Source: a virus. Taken from it: a stretch of DNA of 64,000 nucleotides. A program made the position numbers and the translations under genes. The notes below the pieces were generated by a model. The model saw only the letters and a program-made list of their open reading frames with translations. It was not told where the DNA came from and ran no database searches. Shown one piece after another: positions 15,452 through 22,200 of this stretch. The stretch is taken from IMG/VR virus record IMGVR_UViG_3300022756_000004, positions 1-64,000 of that record, one strand, 5' to 3'. Each line of letters opens with the position of its first letter. The stretch's first letter is position 1.

Positions 15452-15898
15452 ATGTTGTTTGTTCCTTTTCCGGACGGTTTTGTTCCTCCCGATCCTCCTC
15501 CATATGAGCCGGGGGAACCAGGGCTAAGCGTCCTACGACAGCTGACGCATTGGTTCATTTTGCAGGACCCCAGCTACATACAGCTGACCCCAAGGGATCG
15601 GGTTAGCACTGGCAATGGCGGCTTTACGTTGGCCGATGGTGCCCCGCGTAGCCAGCAAAGAGTCAAGATGATATTCACCGCTGGCAGCAGCGATGGAATC
15701 GTTGCGAGCCAGGACGGCCAGGATCGACAGTACGACTTTATAGTAGTTGGTGAATGGAATGCCACTATCCATACGGATGACTACTGGGTAGATCCGCTGA
15801 CAGCTCAGAAGTATGTCGTAACCGGCGTGTCGGCTGCCAATGGCTACGAAGTGAAAGCCAGCATTAAGAGTTATGGTCCGGAGGCTCTTTATGGCTAG
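15452..15898 (+). CDS. head-closure (stopper) protein, probable
   Basis: 148 aa, starting one base after the upstream stop (TGAG ATG). Pro-rich N-terminus (VPPDPPPYEPGEPG) then a beta-rich body (YDFIVVGEWNATIHTDDYW, VTGVSAANGYEVKASI). Size, beta fold and order adaptor-stopper-gp10-terminator suggest the stopper. It overlaps the next gene by 8 nt. Confidence 0.6.
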   Translation: MLFVPFPDGFVPPDPPPYEPGEPGLSVLRQLTHWFILQDPSYIQLTPRDRVSTGNGGFTLADGAPRSQQRVKMIFTAGSSDGIVASQDGQDRQYDFIVVGEWNATIHTDDYWVDPLTAQKYVVTGVSAANGYEVKASIKSYGPEALYG

Positions 15899-16250
15899 CA
15901 CAATCAAGTTCACTTTCGACGACGGCGGCATGTCTCAGAGAATTGAGATTATGGAGGTCAAGCTCAAGGGCGCTGTCGGCATTCTGGTAGACTACGCTTC
16001 TCTCAAGGGAATGGAGCATCTGAAGACCGATGCGCCTTGGACTGATAGAACCGGCGCGGCCCGCGCGGGTCTTCACACGATCTCGTTCAGTGGCGGAGAC
16101 AAGTACACTATCATATTCTCTCACGCGGTGCACTACGGAATTTGGCTGGAAGTCAAGTTCAGCGGTCGAGATGAAGTAATCATGCCGACTGTTCGAAAGA
16201 CTGGTCGAGATCTAATGCAATCTCTCGACGGTTTGTTGGGGCGGATATGA
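15891..16250 (+). CDS. neck/minor tail protein (HK97 gp10-like), probable
   Basis: 119 aa from ATG 15891, chosen for GGAGG six bases upstream; ATG is inside the previous gene. The part GMEHLKTDAPWTDRTGAARAGLHT followed by HAVHYGIWLEVKFS (shown in pieces) fits the gp10-like family, which has a W.D.TG.A..gl and H..YG.ylE pattern. These proteins join neck and tail. Good fit by pattern and place. It overlaps the next gene by 4 nt. Confidence 0.7.
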   Translation: MASTIKFTFDDGGMSQRIEIMEVKLKGAVGILVDYASLKGMEHLKTDAPWTDRTGAARAGLHTISFSGGDKYTIIFSHAVHYGIWLEVKFSGRDEVIMPTVRKTGRDLMQSLDGLLGRI

Positions 16251-16663
16251 GTAGACGAGCAGTATTCCAGGCGTTGGTCAACGACACGTTTTTAAACAGC
16301 CAGGGCATTACCGATAGCACTGTCTTTGCGAATTATAGCAAGGATGAGACTCCGGTGCGGGGATTTCCGTTCGTCATCCTGCGGTGGCAGGAACGACCGA
16401 TGCGTGGTAATCTGATCGGACCACAGATTCTTACCGTGTGGGTTCATTGGCCCAAGGAAGATTCTACGGACTTCGCCAAGGTGGATCTTATCCTCCGTCG
16501 GATAGAAGAAGTTCTTGTTGGCATGGAACAGGTAGACGGAGCCGATGGATATATCGTTACTTGTGTGAGATTTACCGGAGAAGGCGGCGATTTAGTAGAT
16601 CCGGGGTACAACACCATTACGAAGAACGGTGCTTTCGAAGTGCTGTTCCGGGCTTCTGCATGA
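16247..16663 (+). CDS. tail terminator protein, probable
   Basis: 138 aa from the ATGA overlap. Alpha/beta pattern with VILRWQERPM and LTVWVHWPKED, typical of small tail-terminator proteins that cap the tail tube. Order and size agree: it lies between the gp10-like gene and the tail tube. No unique motif. Confidence 0.65.
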   Translation: MSRRAVFQALVNDTFLNSQGITDSTVFANYSKDETPVRGFPFVILRWQERPMRGNLIGPQILTVWVHWPKEDSTDFAKVDLILRRIEEVLVGMEQVDGADGYIVTCVRFTGEGGDLVDPGYNTITKNGAFEVLFRASA

Positions 16664-16671
16664 GGTATACT
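16664..16671 (+). promoter_or_regulatory. candidate promoter -10 (GGTATACT)
   Basis: TATACT with GG upstream, 30 nt before GTG 16702, directly after the tail-terminator stop. It would start the tail-tube transcript. Confidence 0.45.
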
Positions 16672-16701
16672 TAGGGGCAACCCAAGGAAGGACAGTCCAA
16701 A

Positions 16702-16983
16702 GTGGCGCAGGAAAAGGCAAAGACTTCTGATTCCGAAGAGACGACTTCGGTAGCAGAGAAGACGCCGGTCAAGTACGTAATGTATGACGGCCCGGCCTCC
16801 CGGAGGGAGATCACGGTCGATCAGTGGTCGGCTAAAGGCATCAAGGTGGACAAGGATTCCAACTGGATGTTCGGCAACAGCTTCAAGCTGCCGGTGGCAG
16901 ATTTTCCTCCGGAGGCTGTGGAGTACCTTCTCAACGAGCGTCGGGCTGACAACCGAACTTCTTTCCGGCTCGTGACTGAGTAG
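16702..16983 (+). CDS. small tail-region protein
   Basis: 93 aa from GTG 16702 with AAGGAAGGA about 12 bases upstream. N-terminal 25 residues are disordered, Lys/Glu/Ser/Thr-rich; the rest is a compact alpha/beta domain (VKYVMYDGPASRREITVDQW). Small proteins like this precede the tail tube gene in many actinophages. Function not known. Confidence 0.6.
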   Translation: MAQEKAKTSDSEETTSVAEKTPVKYVMYDGPASRREITVDQWSAKGIKVDKDSNWMFGNSFKLPVADFPPEAVEYLLNERRADNRTSFRLVTE

Positions 16984-16986
16984 CTC

Positions 16987-17181
16987 GTGGAGGAGCTGAG
17001 ATGCGACAGCAAGAAACATGGGGTCCTGAATGACGGTGTCATCGAGATCAAATGTTCTTCTCGCTGGTGCGGATCAGAGCCCGGTGTGATCGTACTACAT
17101 CGGTTCGATGCGGGGAGCGGCGTTCTTCTCGAAACTCGAAAATTCAAGGATCCCTCCAAAGGAGAACAGAAATGCCACTAG
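16987..17181 (+). CDS. Com-like zinc-finger micro-protein before the tail tube
   Basis: 64 aa from GTG 16987. Cys pattern C6 ... C23-x4-C28 with ELRCDSKKHGVLNDGVIEIK and HRFDAGSGVLLETRKFKDP, close to small actinophage proteins that I recall before major tail genes, and distantly like Mu Com, a zinc-binding translational regulator. It overlaps the tail tube start by 10 nt, consistent with translational control of that gene, but this is inference. Confidence 0.6.
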   Translation: MEELRCDSKKHGVLNDGVIEIKCSSRWCGSEPGVIVLHRFDAGSGVLLETRKFKDPSKGEQKCH

Positions 17182-18014
17182 CAGAAGCTCTGCCGTACGG
17201 CGTCCGAGACCTGAAGATCACCCCGTATCTCGACGCTGCCGGTACCCAGCTCTCGACCACCTCGGTGGATCTTCCGAACATGCAGACCCTAACCTTCAAG
17301 GAGAAGGAAGAGTTCCAGGATCTGCGCGGCGATGACCGCATCGTGACCACCCGTGGTAAGGGTGCGCAGGTTGAATGGGATCTCGAGGCGGGCGGTATCT
17401 CGCCGAAGGTGTGGGCGATTTTCACCGGCGGCGAGCTGGTCGAGTCGGGCACCACTCCGAATATCAAGATCCTCCTCCGTAAGCGCGGCTCGGACACTCG
17501 TTCGTACTTCAAGATCGAGGGACAGTCGATCTCGGACTCCGGCGGTGACGTTCGTGTCACCATCTACCGCGCCCGTTGCAACGACACCATCGAGGGCGAG
17601 TTCAAGGACGGCGAGTTCTTCATCACCAAGGGTTCCGGTCTCGGCCTGCCCCTGCTGGATGACCAGAACGATCTCCTGTACGACATCGTGCAGAACGAGA
17701 GCCAGACCTCCATCACTCTCACTCCGACCCCGAACCCGCTGCCGACTCCGCAGAATCTCACCGTTGGTGCGGTTACTGCGACCACGGTTGCCCTCACCTG
17801 GGATGCGGTCACTGCTGCGACCAGCTACTTGGTCGAGAAGTCAGTGTCTCCGTACAGCACTTGGACCACTCTCACGGGCACCATCACCGGTGCTTCGATC
17901 GCGGGTACCGGACTTACCACGGCGACCGCATACAAGTTCCGTGTCTCGGCGATCTTCGCATCCGGCCCGAACTCGGATCCGTCGACCACCACCGGTATCG
18001 TCACCACCTCGTAA
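17172..18014 (+). CDS. major tail tube protein with C-terminal Ig/FN3-like domain
   Basis: 280 aa from ATG 17172 behind AAAGGAG. Residues 1-190 have the tail-tube pattern, including GAQVEWDLEAGGISPKVWA and a long beta hairpin region. A Pro-rich hinge near residues 185-195 leads to a domain of about 85 residues (PQNLTVGAVTATTVALTWDA ... YKFRVSAI) that is a clear fibronectin III fold. Such Ig-like additions decorate tail surfaces and may bind carbohydrate. GC-rich preferred codons indicate high expression. Confidence 0.85.
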   Translation: MPLAEALPYGVRDLKITPYLDAAGTQLSTTSVDLPNMQTLTFKEKEEFQDLRGDDRIVTTRGKGAQVEWDLEAGGISPKVWAIFTGGELVESGTTPNIKILLRKRGSDTRSYFKIEGQSISDSGGDVRVTIYRARCNDTIEGEFKDGEFFITKGSGLGLPLLDDQNDLLYDIVQNESQTSITLTPTPNPLPTPQNLTVGAVTATTVALTWDAVTAATSYLVEKSVSPYSTWTTLTGTITGASIAGTGLTTATAYKFRVSAIFASGPNSDPSTTTGIVTTS

Positions 18015-18049
18015 GCAAGTCAGTTTCATAGGAGCCCTAGGAGGCCAAC

Positions 18050-18595
18050 ATGACCGATCCGTACGCAGTAACCTCGTGGGGCGTGGTCAACGCACCATTC
18101 GACATGACCACGCCTTCCGGGCAGAAGTGCCTCGTTCGTAAGCTCGAGATGGAAGACGTGCTCGCGCATGGCCTTATCAATGAGCTGGACGGAATCTCCA
18201 CCGCCCTGATTGACGAGAGCGCACCAGAGGAAGAGCAGGAGTCGGGAGCCTCCCTCCTCGTTGCCTTCAAGGATACCGAGAAGTTTGGCCGTCTGGAGAA
18301 GACGATCAACAAGATCGTCCAGATCACCGTGGTTCAGCCCGTGATCTACGGCATCCCGGACGAAGTCATCAATCCCCAGACTCGTAAACCGGAGGCCGGT
18401 CCTCGGGTCGAGGGTCGAGCATACGTGGATCAGATCTCGTTCATGGACAAGATGTCCATCTTCGGCAAGGTGTTCGAAGGGTTTAAGGGCCTCGAGCAGT
18501 TTCGCGAAGACGAACAAGCCAGCGATCTGGGAACTCTGGAGAATGTCGAAGCGGTATCAGCGACCGCCGAGCTCCCTGTTGGGAATCCCGCCTAG
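18050..18595 (+). CDS. tail assembly chaperone G-like
   Basis: 181 aa with AGGAGGCC before the ATG. Helical, Glu/Lys-rich protein (GQKCLVRKLEMEDVLAHGLI at the start of the conserved part; MDKMSIFGKVFEGFKGL near the end). Position between tail tube and tape measure and an overlapping second frame identify it as the first tail chaperone, which coats the tape measure during tail assembly. The second part is at 18543. Confidence 0.8.
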   Translation: MTDPYAVTSWGVVNAPFDMTTPSGQKCLVRKLEMEDVLAHGLINELDGISTALIDESAPEEEQESGASLLVAFKDTEKFGRLEKTINKIVQITVVQPVIYGIPDEVINPQTRKPEAGPRVEGRAYVDQISFMDKMSIFGKVFEGFKGLEQFREDEQASDLGTLENVEAVSATAELPVGNPA

Positions 18596-18845
18596 CACCA
18601 TTCGAGGGTTCTATCTAGACAGAGGGATATTTTTATTCTGTAGCAAGATCGAGGCAGAAATGGACGAGGCAGGGCACAAGGCGTCGAACCCCACGTTCGC
18701 TCGTGCCGCCCGCATTCGAGTCTTTAACCGCTACATTCATCCGGAACAGGCATCCGGAAAAGGCGTGTACAAAGATCCCGTCGTCACGGTCAAGAGTGAA
18801 CCCGAGGTTCAAGAGCGAGACCTAGGAGCGAACTTCTTTGGCTGA
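18543..18845 (+). CDS. tail assembly chaperone T-like frame, likely made as a G-T frameshift fusion
   Basis: This frame is open through 18845 and overlaps the end of the G frame. Its real product probably starts as G and shifts frame: relative to G the frame is +1 (or -2), not the usual -1. The unique part (GIPPSTIRGFYLDRG, then NPTFARAARIRVFNRYI) begins close to the G stop at 18593-18595. The coordinate given starts at the first ATG in the frame (18543) only for convenience; no good ribosome-binding site is there. The slippery site cannot be fixed by eye. Confidence 0.65.
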   Translation: MSKRYQRPPSSLLGIPPSTIRGFYLDRGIFLFCSKIEAEMDEAGHKASNPTFARAARIRVFNRYIHPEQASGKGVYKDPVVTVKSEPEVQERDLGANFFG

Positions 18846-19290
18846 TTACGATCTTGTAGAGAAATTCTGGTCTTTTGTAGACGTCACTCCCGATCATTGG
18901 CTTTGGAATGGTTCTCTGACAAAGGGCTACGGCAAATTCACTTACTACGAAGATGGCGTTCGGATCCAAGAGCAAGCGCATCTATTCTCTCATCGTGTTA
19001 TAGAAGGATCTGTCTATCCCGATATGGAGGCAGATCATACTTGTAAGGTGCGACATTGCGTTAAATGGGGTCCTGGACATTTAGAATGGGCGACACATTC
19101 TCTCAATGTGTTGAGGTCCGATCATGCCAATCGGAAGAAAACGCATTGCGCGAACGGCCATAGTTTTTCTGATTTCGGAGTGGTTAGCAGAAGCGGTAGC
19201 AGAGGATGCAACGAATGCAATCGCCTATCCTATCACGCTAGAAAAATCGGAATGACCGTCAAGCAGTATTGCGAATTGGGGTTGGGCTAA
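18838..19290 (+). CDS. HNH homing-type endonuclease
   Basis: 150 aa from TTG 18838. It has the phage HNH pattern: DxxWLWNGS..KGYGKF, HLFSH, then MEADHTCKVRHCVKWGPGHL, and Cys pairs HCANGH and GCNECN for structural zinc. It overlaps the T frame by 8 nt and its TAA overlaps the tape-measure ATG. Free-standing HNH genes are mobile and often inserted beside conserved genes. Its first six residues MADYDL equal those of the tape measure protein. More AT-rich than its neighbours, a sign of recent arrival. Confidence 0.85.
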   Translation: MADYDLVEKFWSFVDVTPDHWLWNGSLTKGYGKFTYYEDGVRIQEQAHLFSHRVIEGSVYPDMEADHTCKVRHCVKWGPGHLEWATHSLNVLRSDHANRKKTHCANGHSFSDFGVVSRSGSRGCNECNRLSYHARKIGMTVKQYCELGLG

Positions 19291-22200
19291 TGGCCGACTA
19301 CGACCTAGGGACTGCGCACGGCAAGATCGAGATTGACAGCGATACCCGTGGGACCGCCCAGGCACTTCGTCAGCTGGCGGAACTGAAGGCTGCGGCTGCT
19401 CAGTTGGATCGGTCGTTTGCCGAAACTCGAAGTTCCTTGGAAAACTTTTCCCACAATATCGAGGCAGTCGGGGCGTCCTCGGATTCTGGTGGGCGCAAGG
19501 TCGGTACGCTATCCAGTCGAGTTAAGACTCTCGGCACGGATAGCGATGGAGCTTCTGGCGGCGTAAGTCGCCTGAATATCGATATTCAGAAGTTGTCTGA
19601 GCTGTCTATCGCAGCCGGACAGCGGGTGGCAAAGCTACACGGAGAGATTCAGAAGTTCACTTCTCTCAGCGGTGCCCTGGGCAATATCGCTGGTAAATTC
19701 ACGGACGTAGACGATATTCTAGCCAAGGCTCCGCAGTGGCAGCAAAATATCGTAAGGGCTTCTAAGGCAGTTGCTACCTTCGGTGCTGCTTCTGGTATCA
19801 TCCGTGGTGTTGTAACATCATTTGGTGGCATGATTGCCGGTACTGCGGCATTCGGCATCATCGCGCCACGCGTGCGTACTGGCATCACCGCTATTCGAGG
19901 CTTGCTCGGTGCGGCTGCTCTCATGTCTCCGGCCTTTGCAACAGCCGGAGTGGCGCTACGTGGATTCGCTAGCTCTATTGGACTAGCCAGTCGAGGATTC
20001 TCAGCCTTCGCTGGAGGTGTCGGGCAGGCTACTCGCGGCGCTTCTCAGATGGTTATTGGTGCCCTTCTTCTGCAGAGAGGTTTAGCTGGGATCGCTACAG
20101 CGGCCAAGTTCGCTGTACTCGGGATGGGAGGCATTGCGGTAGCCGCTGCGGGCCTCCAGCTCGTCGGTACCGTGGTGCTGGGCGTGGCCAATGCGCTCAA
20201 GACGATGTCCGGAGCGGCTCTGCTGGCTCCCGGTGCGTTCACTGCGATCGGCATCACTGTTGGCGTGGCGAAGGTTGCATTCAAGGGAATGGGAGATGCC
20301 TTCAAGGCAGCTGCCTTGGATGGCAAAGAGTTCGATGACGCTGTCAAGAAGCTCTCTCCGGAGATGCAAAAGACGGCTCGAGCTGCCCATGAGATGAAGG
20401 CCAAGTTCAGCGAGATCAGGGATGTCGCTCAGCTCACGGCTTTGAGTGGTTTCTCGGACGACATCAAGCTCGTCGGCAACACCTACATGCCGACTCTGGA
20501 ACGGGGTGTGAGTGCTGTCGGAACGGGCCTGGCTAGAGTTCGTTCTGGATTCAAGGACTTCCTCCTTCAGCCTGCCACGATTCAGGACGTCAACTCGGCG
20601 TTCGGCAATACCCGTACCATTCTGGACAATCTTTCTCGCGCGGTGTGGCCATTCTTGGCAGCACTGCGGGACATTGGCTCTGTCGGTCTTGAGGTTCTAG
20701 CTGGCATCTCAAATGGTGCTGGGCAGGCTGCGGCCAAATTTGCCAACTTCATCTCCGAGGCTCGTCGTACCGGAGAACTAAAGCAATTCATCACCGATGG
20801 CATCCAGGCTTTCAAGGATCTTGGAACTACGCTGGGAGCTACCGGCCGGGCGATCAAGACCATCTTCGAAGCCTTCGGTGCTTCGGGTGAGAACTCCCTC
20901 TCTCGATTGGCCAAGGGAGCCAAGGGCTTCGAAGATGCGATGAAGAAATCTGCTTCTGGCGGAAGCTTGCAGACTATCGCAGATTCCTTCAAGCGTATCT
21001 CCAGTATCTCTATGACGGTAGTAGTAACTGCTCTTCAGCAGTTGATGAATATCGTGGAGAAGCTGGCTCCGTTTGCTGCGCAGATGCAAGAGTCATTCGG
21101 ATCTGGTCTGGTTACGGCGTTCAAGGCAGTGGGAACCGCTGTCTCATTCTTCGCTAGCATCATCTCCAATATCCCCGGACTTGGTGGATTCCTTGGATCT
21201 ATTCTGGCGATCGGCGTTGCCCTCAAGGCGATGGCGATTCTTTTCACTCCCATTGTTCGTGCCATTCAGATTCTAGTTGGTGTCTTCAAGCTTTTGCAAG
21301 GCGCGATCAATACGATCGCTGGTGTGAATACTGCTCTTGCTGCGATGGAGGCTCGTGGTGGAGCAGCAGCGGTGGCAGCAGGCCGAGTTCGAACGGCAAT
21401 GATCCTGCTTCAGATTGCTGGAGCTGCCCTTATCGCGACGCTTGCAGCCGTAACGGTTGCTTGGTTGGCTATTGATTCCGCCAACCAGAACGCCGAGGCT
21501 GGGATCAAGCGCGTTGCGGATCGCCAGAAGGAGTTGAAGGAAGAGACCAATAATCTGGTCGATGCGCTGACCAACAGCGGCGGTCAGATGAGCAAGAACG
21601 TGTTCGAGGTCATCTCCACAGATGTCAAGAACATGGTCAAGGATATGGAGACGGCTGCCGATCAGACGACTTCCACTTGGCAGGGTACCGGCGCGTCTCT
21701 GGAAACTCTATTCACGCATCCGGGAGCACTCGCAAAATCTTTGTTCGATGGAATCTCGGGAGATTCAAAGAAGGCGTTTGGCGATCTGAAGGGTACCGCT
21801 CTCGAGGGTGCCCTGAGCATGAAGGCGACTGGCGAAGCGGCAGAGAAGGCCGCAACCCAGATCCAGCAGACCGGTCTATCGGCCGAGGCACTGGGTCGAT
21901 TGGTTGTCGGTAGTGACGCCGATCTTCAGATTCTGATCTCGGCTCTGGCAAAGACGGACAACGGTGGCAAGGAAGCCAGCATCGCTCTGGCGCAATTGCG
22001 GCAGCAGAGCCTACCGCTAATCGAGTCCATGGCTCGCCTCGGGCCGAATGCGATTACGCTTTCCGAGGCCATGAAGACCTTGGGGGATGCGGGCGCTTCA
22101 GCATCAGACAAGATGAGTGCTCTCCGGACTGCGCTTCAGTCTCTGGGCATTCTGGAGTCCTCGGCTGAAGAGGCGATGTTCAATATCGCCAAGGCTGTTC

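Noticed and set aside
18543-18845. Independent small gene starting at ATG 18543
   Set aside because: GGAG is only two bases from the ATG and the position is the classical G/T chaperone overlap, so a frameshift product is more likely.
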